A DNA stretch of 46,169 nucleotides, taken from assembly GCA_018712435.1 (NCBI GenBank), contig DVGZ01000019.1, positions 1 to 46,169 on the forward strand, given 5' to 3'. Under the pieces are notes generated by a model. It did not search any database. It was not told the DNA's origin and was given only the letters and a program-made list of their open reading frames with translations. The stretch is from Candidatus Caccousia avicola. Lineage in GTDB: Bacteria; Bacillota; Clostridia; Oscillospirales; Acutalibacteraceae. Shown here piece by piece: positions 7,686-15,721 of the stretch. How positions within the stretch are numbered: the stretch's first letter is position 1; every line of letters begins with the position of its first letter. The position numbers were made by a program, and so were the translations under genes.

Positions 7686-8282
7686 ATGCAGTTGGAAGAG
7701 AACGAAAATAAAATTGCTTTTACAGACGGGGAGCTGTGCGGCCGGGTCCAAAGCGGGGATTCCCAGGCATTCTGGGAACTTGCGGAGCGGTACATGGCTT
7801 TTATCCGGGGCAAGGCCTCCCGTTACCGCAGCGGTTTGCTGGATGAGGAGGATCTTTCCCAGGAAGGTCTTTTGGGTCTGCTGGCCGCCGCCCGGTTTTA
7901 TCGTGCGGACGGAAAAGCGGAATTCCGTACCTATGCGGATGTATGTATCCGCAACAGAATGATCACGGCTCTGCGTCGTGCGGAACGAGGGGGAAGCGCG
8001 GCTGCATCTCATCTTTCCCTGAACCGGGAGGAAGAGCTGCTGCACATTCCGGCGGGGGATGACGCGGATCCGCAGGCGCATTTGGCGGACAGCGAATCCT
8101 ATGAGGATTTGATCCGCAGGATTGTGGAGATTCTTTCCCCGATGGAGCGTGAGACCCTGTTTCTGCATTTGAAGGGATGCAGCTATGCGGAAATGGCAAA
8201 AGCTCTGCAAACAACGGAGAAAGCCGTGGACAATGCCCTTCAGCGGGCCAGATCCAAGCTCAAACGCCTGTATCCGCGGTGA
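7686..8282 (+). CDS. Sigma-70 family RNA polymerase sigma factor (SigH-like)
   Basis: 198-residue sigma factor with regions 2 and 4 only. Region 2 carries DEEDLSQEGLLGLLAAARFY, the core-binding and -10 reading helices, and FRTYADVCIRNRMITALRR. Region 4 carries LSPMERETLFLHLKGCSYAE followed by the helix-turn-helix TTEKAVDNALQRARSKLKR. The layout resembles Spo0H/SigH, the transition-phase sigma factor of Firmicutes, but without the usual nusG/secE neighbours, so it may be a SigH paralogue. The ribosome site (AGAAAGCGAG) is weak and the start is therefore less certain. No anti-sigma factor gene is adjacent. Confidence 0.85.
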   Translation: MQLEENENKIAFTDGELCGRVQSGDSQAFWELAERYMAFIRGKASRYRSGLLDEEDLSQEGLLGLLAAARFYRADGKAEFRTYADVCIRNRMITALRRAERGGSAAASHLSLNREEELLHIPAGDDADPQAHLADSESYEDLIRRIVEILSPMERETLFLHLKGCSYAEMAKALQTTEKAVDNALQRARSKLKRLYPR

Positions 8283-8302
8283 TATCCATACCAAAATCCA
8301 TA

Positions 8303-8368
8303 TGCCCCGGTAGCTTAACAATAGAGCGTTGTTTTTCAAAGGCGGCGGTGTAAATCCGTCCACGGGCA
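8303..8368 (+). ncRNA. tRNA-like element, possibly a decayed tRNA
   Basis: The layout follows a tRNA cloverleaf: a 7-base 5' acceptor strand (8304-8310) pairing mostly with 8361-8367, two linker bases TA, a 4-base D stem GCTT/GAGC with a 7-base loop, and a 5-base T stem GGCGG/CCGTC with a 7-base loop TGTAAAT. Two acceptor pairs are mismatched, the D loop lacks the GG pair, the T loop lacks the usual C, and the anticodon plus variable region is only about 16 bases. It is therefore not a normal tRNA. It lies 29 bases before the zinc-ribbon gene and may be a relic or part of that gene's leader. Confidence 0.35.
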
Positions 8369-8397
8369 AATTTCTATCTTGAAGTGAGGTAAGGAAC

Positions 8398-8673
8398 ATG
8401 TACGAGGACAAGACTCTCATCTGTAAGGAATGCGGCAAGGAATTTGTATTCACAGCCGGGGAGCAGGAGTTTTACGCGTCGAAGGGCTTTGTGAATGAGC
8501 CCCAGCGCTGCAAGGCCTGCCGCGACGCCCGCAAGAACGCCGCCAGAGGTGAACGTGAAATGTATACGGCGGTTTGTGCGAACTGCGGCAAGGAGGCCAG
8601 AGTGCCCTTCCAGCCCCGTGAGGACCGTCCGGTTTATTGCAGCGAGTGCTTTGCTAATATGCGCGGCGAGTAA
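8398..8673 (+). CDS. Small double zinc-ribbon protein
   Basis: 91-residue protein with two four-cysteine units. The first is CKECGKEF ... CKACRD (residues about 9-43) and the second CANCGKEARVPF ... YCSECF (residues about 60-87). The pattern of CxxC pairs about 25-30 residues apart is that of the clostridial zinc-ribbon domain family found in many small cytosolic proteins of unknown role, probably nucleic-acid binding. The ribosome site AAGGAA precedes the ATG. It is monocistronic and ends at a strong terminator. It follows the sigma factor gene and a tRNA-like element. Confidence 0.82.
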   Translation: MYEDKTLICKECGKEFVFTAGEQEFYASKGFVNEPQRCKACRDARKNAARGEREMYTAVCANCGKEARVPFQPREDRPVYCSECFANMRGE

Positions 8674-8689
8674 AGGAATCATAGCGAAG

Positions 8690-8720
8690 AGCCCGAAGCC
8701 ACATGGCTTCGGGCTTTTTT
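8690..8720 (+). terminator. Intrinsic terminator after the zinc-ribbon gene
   Basis: Perfect 11-base stem AGCCCGAAGCC / GGCTTCGGGCT with loop ACAT, followed by a T run ending at 8720. Confidence 0.95.
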
Positions 8721-8810
8721 ATGCGTTTCAGAAGTTTTCCAAAATCCATTGGATCATACCAAAGAAAGAACCTTCTAAAAATCTAATCATTCGTTGTAAA
8801 TTTCTATGGA

Positions 8811-8839
8811 TTGAGACGGTGGCCGCTCCATGTTACACT
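8811..8839 (+). promoter_or_regulatory. Probable promoter of the catabolic operon
   Basis: TTGAGA (8811-8816), 17 bases, TACACT (8834-8839). The leader would be about 120 bases long before the first gene. The 8721-8964 stretch otherwise shows nothing recognisable. Confidence 0.5.
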
Positions 8840-8964
8840 AAATTCAAAGAGAAGATCTGTCCAGGTTATACAGCAGAAGGCGCTGCCGGGAGCGGGAAGC
8901 TTTCCGGTATCCTTCAAATTTCCTGTGAGAACAGACGCAGTTCACAGACAGAGGAGGGATCGTT

Positions 8965-11427
8965 GTGCAAATCACACGAAACGGAAAGGCGGTCAGCCGC
9001 ATCGTACTGGGGAGCCGTGCCACCTGGCTGGAAACTCACGCGGCGGAGCAGCTCCGCGATTATGTGGAAAAACTCAGCGGCGCACGGTTGCTTTTGACAT
9101 ACGAACAGGATGCCTGTCCGATCGAAGGAGGAAGAATACGGATTGGCAGGCCGTCCACACAGGAGGGGATCCGGCTGCGGGCGGAATCCTGGAATTTCCC
9201 GCCGGAGAGTGAAACAGACAACGATTGTGTGATCCTGTATGCACAGGGGGAAGAATTGATCCTCAGCGGGACAAATGATCGTTCCGTTTACTACAGCGTG
9301 TTTCATCTGCTTCAAAAGCAGTTTCATGTTGGATTCTATTTTGACGGAGATACCATCGATCCGCAGCCGGATCTGTTTGTTCCGGAGGGAAGCTGGATCG
9401 AGCGTTCCTCCTTCCGTTTCCGCCATACCGTAGGGCAGTGGGTGTATAATTTTGGCGCGCTGCTTACGGGAGAGGAACGCCGCCGCGAGTTGGAGTTTTT
9501 CGCCAGGAACAAGATCAATTCCTATCGTTTCTATACCTGGAACACCTATTTCCGCAAGCGTGTGTTTCAGAAAATGGGAGTTTCCACAGAGCCTATTACG
9601 GAAGAAGATCTGGAACGTATGCAGGTAATGCGGGAAACGTCGGAATATGCACGCCGTCTGGGAATGGAGACCATGGTGTATCTGCTGCCGCAGGAAACCA
9701 GTCTGGAATTCCGCAAGGTCTACCCGAACGCACGGTATTTTGGCTGTGAATGGGTGAAGGATGACGAAGCCGCGCCGGAGATTGTTCCATACCTGTACCC
9801 GGACGATCCGCTCTACCGGCGGTACATCCGCACCTGTGTGGAAACCTGGATTGAGACTTACGGTCCGAGCCGTCATTTTTCAGCCGCACCGCCGTCGGAG
9901 CATCATATCGCAACGGGGATTGACGATTTTATCAATATCAATTTGAATTTTGCGAAATACACCTATGAAGCCATCCGCGAGGTGGTGCCGGACGCGCGCT
10001 TTTTCTTTGACGGGTGGGGCGTTCGCGCCAATACGCCGCCGTCCATCTGGACAATGCCCGGCGTGATGGAGCGGTTTGTCGAGATGCTTCCCCAGGAGGT
10101 CTATTTCCTCGATCTGTGGCCGAATCGCAAAGAATCGGTCTACACATTCCGGGAACCGATGTACCGCGATCAGAATTATGGGCCTCTGCGCAAAGCCCGG
10201 TATATTCTGGAGCCCATCAATGAGTTTGGCGGAGACGATCATCTGCACGGCTGCTTTGAAAGACATATCGAAGCGGCGAAGGAGATGACGGAACCGGCTG
10301 TGGTGGAGCACGGGGAAGGCTTCGGCAACGCGACGGAGCTGTGCGGGTTCAGCCTGCATTTCTTTGATCTGCTGTTTGCCCTGGCATGGAAACCGCAGAC
10401 AGTGGATGTGGAATCTTTCCTGCGGGATACGGCTCTGCGCCGGTATGGAACACAGTACGCGGAGAAAGCGCTGCCCGCTCTGCGTTCCCTGCATCGTGCG
10501 GTTTATTCCGAGCTGGACAGCTCGCACGCCCGGTATCAGAAGCGCTGTTATCTGATGCGGGTGCAGCGGAGACTGGTTCCCACCGCGGAATCGCTTGCCG
10601 TGACGGATGCTCTGACCGACTATGCCGAAACCATGCTGGCTCTGCCGGGTGCATCGGAGAATCGGGCGATCGGGCGCGATCTGTTTGATGTCCTGCGCCA
10701 GTACATCACGGAATTTTTCAATATGCATTTGCAGCGTATGTTTGAAATCTTCCTGACCCGTGCCGGTAAGGAGCAAAAGACGCTGCACGCGTCCTTTGAC
10801 TGGCACGCTATGCTGTTGGAGGAGCTGCTGGGCTGTCTGGAAGAAATGACGGCGGAGGACGCGGAGTCCTATGTGGAGACGATGGTGGCGCGCTACCAGG
10901 GACGTGCCAGCGATCCCGATGTTTCAGGAGCCGATACCCGGATACCGGATTTCCGGGCCTGGATGCGGGATTTGGGCACCACCTTTGTTGGGACGATCCC
11001 AAATCTTGTGGATTATCCGAGCCGCGATTATGTGGAGCTGATCCGAGGCTACTACCATACCCGGATCCGTGCGTGTGTGGAAAGACTCCGCGAGCTGCTG
11101 GACGACGGCGGAGAGACCAATCCCGTTGCGGTGGACAATTCCCTGGAAGAGCGGTACCATGTGGCGGAACAATGCTGGCTGACGGAGGGATATCCCGTCA
11201 CGGATGACTGCCGGGCCGCGCATCTGCCGTTGGGCGAAGCTGCCCGGCGCGCCTGGAACCGCCTGTCCGCCTTGGATCTGCGCGAGGACCTTCCCACGGA
11301 GGAAACCGCGCGCGAGGTGTCGGAGCGTGCGGACATTTTTGCCAGTTATTCGGAGGACACCGAGCTCAAGCAGGAACGCTCCTGGACAACGGAAAATCCG
11401 TTTGCCTCCGGGGAGGAGGAAGCATGA
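8965..11427 (+). CDS. GH89-like glycoside hydrolase (alpha-N-acetylglucosaminidase related)
   Basis: 820-residue protein, GTG start with GAGGAGGG seven bases upstream. I relate it to the NAGLU/GH89 family from order and motifs: an N-terminal alpha/beta domain (ETHAAEQLRDYVEKLSGA), then a TIM barrel containing FARNKINSYRFYTWN, a FFFDGWGVR strand, YFLDLWP, INEFGGDDHLHGCF and a segment ending in LRDTALRRYG. Without gaps, YGPSRHFSAAPPSEHH lines up with the NAGLU segment holding the acid/base Glu and gives Glu312; Glu451 in HGEGFGN fits the nucleophile. This alignment is my own reading. No signal peptide is present, so it should act in the cytoplasm on imported oligosaccharides or glycosides. First gene of the operon; its stop overlaps the next start (ATGA). 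Confidence 0.62.
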   Translation: MQITRNGKAVSRIVLGSRATWLETHAAEQLRDYVEKLSGARLLLTYEQDACPIEGGRIRIGRPSTQEGIRLRAESWNFPPESETDNDCVILYAQGEELILSGTNDRSVYYSVFHLLQKQFHVGFYFDGDTIDPQPDLFVPEGSWIERSSFRFRHTVGQWVYNFGALLTGEERRRELEFFARNKINSYRFYTWNTYFRKRVFQKMGVSTEPITEEDLERMQVMRETSEYARRLGMETMVYLLPQETSLEFRKVYPNARYFGCEWVKDDEAAPEIVPYLYPDDPLYRRYIRTCVETWIETYGPSRHFSAAPPSEHHIATGIDDFININLNFAKYTYEAIREVVPDARFFFDGWGVRANTPPSIWTMPGVMERFVEMLPQEVYFLDLWPNRKESVYTFREPMYRDQNYGPLRKARYILEPINEFGGDDHLHGCFERHIEAAKEMTEPAVVEHGEGFGNATELCGFSLHFFDLLFALAWKPQTVDVESFLRDTALRRYGTQYAEKALPALRSLHRAVYSELDSSHARYQKRCYLMRVQRRLVPTAESLAVTDALTDYAETMLALPGASENRAIGRDLFDVLRQYITEFFNMHLQRMFEIFLTRAGKEQKTLHASFDWHAMLLEELLGCLEEMTAEDAESYVETMVARYQGRASDPDVSGADTRIPDFRAWMRDLGTTFVGTIPNLVDYPSRDYVELIRGYYHTRIRACVERLRELLDDGGETNPVAVDNSLEERYHVAEQCWLTEGYPVTDDCRAAHLPLGEAARRAWNRLSALDLREDLPTEETAREVSERADIFASYSEDTELKQERSWTTENPFASGEEEA

Positions 11428-12551
11428 GCATTTTTGAGGAGCTGAATCTGCGGCGCTTTCTGAACGCGGAAGATACCTTTACCGCGAACGGCGCGAGCTG
11501 TATGCCGGAGGAAGTGTATCGCGCCATGCGGGAGATTTCCGGGGCATGGGTGGATTTGGAGCAGATGCAGAGAAGCACGGGCGAAGCGCTGGCACGTCTG
11601 ACGCACAACGAAGCCGCCTATGTTTCGGCGGGGGCCGCGAACGCTCTGACGCTCTGTGCCGCCATGGCAATCAGCGGAGGGGAGCGGGAGACGTTTCTCG
11701 CTCTCCCCGATTCCTCCCGGTGTGAACAGGATCAGGTGATTGTGCTCGCTCCGCAGAAAAATCCATACTGCCGCAGCATCGCCGCCAGCGGGGCAAAGCT
11801 TTGCTGGGCCGGAGCTCCGGGAGAGTATCTCACGATCGGCGAGCTGGAAGCGGCTGTCACAGAGAAAACGGCTGCGATTTTCTATTTCATTTATCATGGA
11901 GCGGCGCTCTGTCCTTCCCTGGAAGCGGTGCTGGAACTGGCGGCCCGTCATGCGGTGCCCGTGTTTGTCGACGCGGCCGCACAGCTGCCCCCGGCGGAAA
12001 ACCTCTGGAAGTATACCGGGATGGGAGCGGATCTGGTGCTGTTCAGCGGCGGAAAGGGACTTGCGGGCCCCCAGGATTCCGGCCTGATTCTGGGAAAACG
12101 GCGCTGGATTGAAAATATGCTGGCACTTGGCGCGCCGCATGAAGGGATCTGCCGTGGTTCCAAGGTGACGCGGGAAGCGATGGCCGGTCTGTATGCCGCG
12201 GTCAAACGGTTTGTATCGTGTTCGGAACAGGAACGTCAGGAGGAATTGCTGGCCAAATGCGCACAGGCGCAGGAGCTCATGATTCGCTTCGGCTTTCTCA
12301 ATGTTCGGCTGGAACCTTTTGGGCCGGTGGGACAGAGTTCCCCGCGTGTGCTGGGCCGTCCTGCCGGTGTGTCCGGGCAGGCTCTGCGGAAAGCCTTGCG
12401 GGAGGACGGGCTTCTGGTGGGCTGGGAGGAAGCAACGGGAGACATTTCCTTCCATCCGCAGATGCTGACGCTGGAACAGACGCGGGAAGCCTGCCGGATT
12501 CTGGAGACGAGACTGCGGGCGGAGGGGATCCGTCCCGCAAAGGAGGAATGA
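11424..12551 (+). CDS. SelA/DgaE-like PLP-dependent lyase or transferase
   Basis: 375-residue fold-type I PLP enzyme. The cofactor-binding Asp is in VPVFVDAAAQLPP, and the Schiff-base lysine is Lys211 in FSGGKGLAGPQDSG, a signature shared by selenocysteine synthase (SelA) relatives and DgaE, the D-glucosaminate-6-phosphate ammonia lyase. SelA itself is about 460 residues and has an N-terminal tRNA-binding domain that is missing here, so a small-molecule ammonia lyase is the better call. It starts at an ATG overlapping the previous stop by four bases. Neighbouring RidA genes fit, since such lyases release enamine/imine intermediates. Substrate is inferred, not shown. Confidence 0.78.
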   Translation: MSIFEELNLRRFLNAEDTFTANGASCMPEEVYRAMREISGAWVDLEQMQRSTGEALARLTHNEAAYVSAGAANALTLCAAMAISGGERETFLALPDSSRCEQDQVIVLAPQKNPYCRSIAASGAKLCWAGAPGEYLTIGELEAAVTEKTAAIFYFIYHGAALCPSLEAVLELAARHAVPVFVDAAAQLPPAENLWKYTGMGADLVLFSGGKGLAGPQDSGLILGKRRWIENMLALGAPHEGICRGSKVTREAMAGLYAAVKRFVSCSEQERQEELLAKCAQAQELMIRFGFLNVRLEPFGPVGQSSPRVLGRPAGVSGQALRKALREDGLLVGWEEATGDISFHPQMLTLEQTREACRILETRLRAEGIRPAKEE

Positions 12552-12554
12552 ACA

Positions 12555-13022
12555 ATGGGCGCGACGGAGAAACGCATGGAACAGCTTGGCATTCAGCTTC
12601 AGCAGACGGATTGGCGAGGAAAAGGCGTGGTGGACGCCGTCCTGGCAGACGATTTGCTGTATCTGTCGGCGCATTATCCGGTGGATGCAAACGGCGAACC
12701 GGTCTATGTGGGACGTGTCGGCGCGGAGCTGAATGAAGAGGAAGCGTATCAGGCGGCGCGTTTGTGCGGTCTGAATATGCTGCGCACCATCCAGTTTTAT
12801 ATCGGTAGCCTGGATCGGGTGGATTACTTCGTGAAAGCTTTGGGGCTGGTGAACAGCGCGGGCGACTTTTACAACATGCCCCCGGTCATGAACGGCTTTT
12901 CCGATCTGATGGTGGAAATATTCGGGCAGCGCGGCCGTCATGCGCGCGCGGCCATGGGGGCCTATGTGCTGGAACGCAATATGCCGGTTTGTGTGGACGC
13001 GATTGTCCGCATCCGAAAGTGA
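12555..13022 (+). CDS. RidA-family protein (PF14588 type), first of a tandem pair
   Basis: 155-residue YjgF/UK114 protein of the endoribonuclease-like subgroup. Visible landmarks are LLYLSAHYPVD, EEEAYQAARLCGLNMLRTIQ, VDYFVKALGLVNSAGDFYN, FSDLMVEIFGQRGRHARAAMG. The Arg of ARAAMG matches the catalytic Arg that binds the carboxylate of imine substrates; the acidic residue of the usual V-E-x-E-A-I strand is Asp here (VCVDAI). RidA proteins hydrolyse imines formed by PLP enzymes. AAAGGAGG lies eight or nine bases before ATG. Coupled closely to the SelA/DgaE-like gene before it, which supports a dedicated role for its product. Confidence 0.88.
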   Translation: MGATEKRMEQLGIQLQQTDWRGKGVVDAVLADDLLYLSAHYPVDANGEPVYVGRVGAELNEEEAYQAARLCGLNMLRTIQFYIGSLDRVDYFVKALGLVNSAGDFYNMPPVMNGFSDLMVEIFGQRGRHARAAMGAYVLERNMPVCVDAIVRIRK

Positions 13023-13032
13023 GGGATGAGCG

Positions 13033-13518
13033 GTGATCCATGAAATCCGGGAAAACGGCAGGGAAACAGCTCCCATTTTTCCCAAGGTAAAAGCCCTGAT
13101 TCCCATTCGGGAAGCGGGGGAATTTGTCTATGTTTCCGGCCATGGTCCCGAGGATATCAATACCTATGAACCGTTGTACCGGGGCCGTGTCGGCGCGGAC
13201 CTGACGTTGGAGGAAGGACGGCAGGCGGCGGCAGAGTGCGGAAAAACGCTTCTGCGTGCCATCCAGGAGCAGTATGGGACGCTGGACTGCATCCGCTCTC
13301 TTGTGCGCGCCTTGATTCTGGTCAACTGCGGCGAGGGTTTTGAAGCGGTCGGCGAGGTGGCGGACGGCTTTTCGGATCTCTGCGTGGAGGTGCTCCAGGA
13401 GCGCGGCCGCCATGTGCGCACCGTGATGGGAACCCGCAACATGCCGAATCATAACATTCCCGTGGAGGTGGAGCTGATCTTCCGATTGGCGGAAGGATAC
13501 GGCGCAAAGGAGGAATGA
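13033..13518 (+). CDS. RidA-family protein (PF14588 type), second of a tandem pair
   Basis: 161-residue paralogue of the previous protein, GTG start. Shared landmarks are FVYVSGHGPED, GRVGADLTLEEGRQAAAECG, LVRALILVNCGEGFEAV, FSDLCVEVLQERGRHVRTVMG. The Arg of VRTVMG and the Glu of VEVELI match the canonical RidA pocket, unlike the first copy, which has Asp. RidA proteins are usually homotrimers; the tandem arrangement suggests either a heteromer or two successive imine substrates. The gene sits ten bases after its partner and three bases before the amidohydrolase gene. Confidence 0.87.
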   Translation: MIHEIRENGRETAPIFPKVKALIPIREAGEFVYVSGHGPEDINTYEPLYRGRVGADLTLEEGRQAAAECGKTLLRAIQEQYGTLDCIRSLVRALILVNCGEGFEAVGEVADGFSDLCVEVLQERGRHVRTVMGTRNMPNHNIPVEVELIFRLAEGYGAKEE

Positions 13519-13521
13519 GAA

Positions 13522-14793
13522 ATGGCGGCCTTTGATCTTCTGATCCGCGGCGGAACGGTGTTTGATCCCGAGCAATGCAGCTTCCATCAGGAGGATATCG
13601 CGGTCAGAGACGGTGTAATTGTCCGCCGTGATGCCGGTTTTTCCGGGGAAGAGGCGGAAAACATTCTGGACGCCTCCGGATGCATTGTCTCTCCAGGCTT
13701 GATTGATATGCACTGTCATATTTACCCGGTGTTCCCGTATGTGCGCAGAGATTCGCTGCGCACCACGAACGCGGAGGAGCACATGGTGCGCTGCGGCGTG
13801 ACGACGGCGGTGGACGCGGGAACCTGCGGCTGGCGGAATTTTGGGGATTTCAAGGAAAATGTCATTGATGCGACAAAGCTGCGAGTGCTGGCGTTTCTGG
13901 ATATCGCGGCCAAAGGAATGGCGTACCCCGATTCCGAGCAGGCGGTCGCGGATATCAATCCCCAAATAGCCGCGGCGGTGGCGCGGGAGTGGAGCGATTG
14001 CATTGTCGGAATCAAAAGCGCGCACTATTGGCCGCGTCATGAGGACGGGGAACATCCGGCTTTTGCTTCCATCGACGGCGCGCGGGAAGCCGCCGCGCTC
14101 TGCGGCAAACCGGTGATGGTCGACAGCATTCCGGTTGTGCCGGAGCGCAGTTATCCGGCTATTCTGAGCCGTTTGGAACCCGGAGATATTCACACGCATG
14201 TCTTTGCCCAGCAGTTCCCGCTGCTGAACGCACAGGGAAAGGTGGAGGATTATCTCCGAAAAGAACGGGAACGCGGCGTGCGTTTTGACGTGGGGCACGG
14301 ATCCGGCAGCTTTTGGTTCCGTCAGGCGGTGCCCTGCTTTGAGCAGGACTTCTGGCCGGACACCATCTCGACGGATCTGCATCATCAGAATGTCACCGGT
14401 CCGGCTATTGATCTGCTGTATGTGGCGAGTAAATTCCTTGCAATGGGGATGCCGCTTGCGCAGGTGCTTTACCGGGTTACGCGCGCCCCTGCCCTGACCC
14501 TGTCCCGGCCCGAGCTGGGGACGCTGGCGGACGGAGCGTGCGCCGATCTCGCGGTGCTGCGTGTGCGGGAGGGCCGTTTCGGCTATCTGGACTGCGGCGG
14601 AGCCCGTTTGGAGGGAGAAGGAAAACTGGAATGCGTGGCGACAGTGCGCGCCGGAGAGGTGCTGTTTGATCCCGAAGCCAGAAGCGCGCCGGATTGGCGC
14701 GAGGCACCGCCCGCGTACTGGACGGCGCCCGGTCTGCTGAGAAGCTGGGATCTGTGGAACAGAAAGGAAGAGGTCCATGAGACTGAACGATAG
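13522..14793 (+). CDS. Amidohydrolase/deacetylase metallohydrolase (COG3964 type)
   Basis: 423-residue amidohydrolase-superfamily enzyme with full composite domain. Metal ligands are His64 and His66 in IDMHCHIYP, a probable carboxylated Lys165 in VGIKSAHYW, His residues in DIHTHVFAQ and FDVGHGSGSF, and the catalytic Asp in ISTDLHHQN. This pattern fits the Atu3266/EF_0837 group, in which a deacetylase is often encoded next to SelA/DgaE-like enzymes, as here. Known members deacetylate esters or amides in vitro; the natural substrates are unclear. In this operon, removal of an N-acetyl group from an amino-sugar acid is a reasonable inference. The end overlaps the next gene by 17 bases. Confidence 0.84.
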   Translation: MAAFDLLIRGGTVFDPEQCSFHQEDIAVRDGVIVRRDAGFSGEEAENILDASGCIVSPGLIDMHCHIYPVFPYVRRDSLRTTNAEEHMVRCGVTTAVDAGTCGWRNFGDFKENVIDATKLRVLAFLDIAAKGMAYPDSEQAVADINPQIAAAVAREWSDCIVGIKSAHYWPRHEDGEHPAFASIDGAREAAALCGKPVMVDSIPVVPERSYPAILSRLEPGDIHTHVFAQQFPLLNAQGKVEDYLRKERERGVRFDVGHGSGSFWFRQAVPCFEQDFWPDTISTDLHHQNVTGPAIDLLYVASKFLAMGMPLAQVLYRVTRAPALTLSRPELGTLADGACADLAVLRVREGRFGYLDCGGARLEGEGKLECVATVRAGEVLFDPEARSAPDWREAPPAYWTAPGLLRSWDLWNRKEEVHETER

Positions 14794-15721
14794 AGAAGAA
14801 ATTCTCGCATTGACGCGGGAATGGACGGGGGAGCGGTTCCCAAACGGCCGTCCGCGTGTGAGCGATGATAAGATTGCGATCTTAAAAACGTTGACACAGG
14901 AGGAAATTTGGCATCCGCTCTATTTCAGCGGTTACCGGTTTCAGTTTCAGGGCGGACTCCGCACCCTTCATCCCGGCAAAAAGCTGTACGGGCGCGCCGT
15001 GACCTGCTGCTTTGCCCCCCAGCGCCCGGATGTGCGCCGCGTTTCGTTTGGAACGGCGGCGGAAAAGGGCTGGAAGGGAGACTGCAACCAATGGGTGATC
15101 GACAGTCTGACCGAGGGCGACGTGGTGGTCTGCGACCTGTACGATAAAATTTTCAAGGGAACGTTTGTGGGTGGAAATCTCACCACAGCAATTAAAGCGC
15201 GCACAAAGACCGGAGGAGCCATTGTATGGGGCGGGGTGCGCGACGTGGAACAGATGAAAAAAATTGACGCGCAGGTTTATTTCCGGGGCGTCGATCCCAC
15301 GCCGATCCGCGACTGCCAGCTGGTTTCCTTTAATGGTCCCTGCCGCATTGGAGAAGCGCTCTGCGTGCCGGGAGATATTGTGATCGGCAATGAAAACGGC
15401 GTATTGTTTGTGCCGAGCCACATGGTGGATTTTGTGATTGAAAACGCGTTCAAGATGCAGGCGCGCGATCTCTATGCGTTCCCGAAGCTGGAGGCCGGTC
15501 TGTATACCACCGCGGATGTGGACGCTCCGGTGTGGCCGCTGCCGATGTTGGAGGATTTGATCGCGTTTTTGGAGAAGGAACCGTCCGCCGCCCGTTATCG
15601 GGGACTGGACTGGAGCCTGGAGCTGCGCGCGGCAAAGGGGGACGGGGAAGCCGTGGAGGAAATGCTGCGGCGCTTTGATATTGAACCGCTTGCACCGGGA
15701 GAGGGGGTCGCGTTTCTGTGA
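14777..15721 (+). CDS. RraA-like aldolase/decarboxylase
   Basis: 314-residue RraA-family protein, longer than the classic 160-residue RraA because of an N-terminal helical part and a C-terminal tail. The core motif is intact: GGN at residues 132-134, TGGAIVWGGVRD with Arg155-Asp156, the metal and substrate ligands of 4-hydroxy-4-methyl-2-oxoglutarate/CHA aldolases, and GDIVIGNENGVLFVP. Family members cleave or decarboxylate 2-keto acids using a divalent metal, producing pyruvate. In this operon the likely substrate is a 2-keto-3-deoxy acid delivered by the PLP enzyme and RidA. It overlaps both the amidohydrolase and the SDR fragment, so translation is coupled. Confidence 0.85.
   Translation: MRLNDREEILALTREWTGERFPNGRPRVSDDKIAILKTLTQEEIWHPLYFSGYRFQFQGGLRTLHPGKKLYGRAVTCCFAPQRPDVRRVSFGTAAEKGWKGDCNQWVIDSLTEGDVVVCDLYDKIFKGTFVGGNLTTAIKARTKTGGAIVWGGVRDVEQMKKIDAQVYFRGVDPTPIRDCQLVSFNGPCRIGEALCVPGDIVIGNENGVLFVPSHMVDFVIENAFKMQARDLYAFPKLEAGLYTTADVDAPVWPLPMLEDLIAFLEKEPSAARYRGLDWSLELRAAKGDGEAVEEMLRRFDIEPLAPGEGVAFL

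Noticed and set aside
8303-8368. Functional tRNA, for example tRNA-Sec with UCA or tRNA-Glu with UUC
   Set aside because: The anticodon arm is too short, acceptor pairs are mismatched and the D and T loops lack key bases; tRNA-Sec would be about 90-95 bases.
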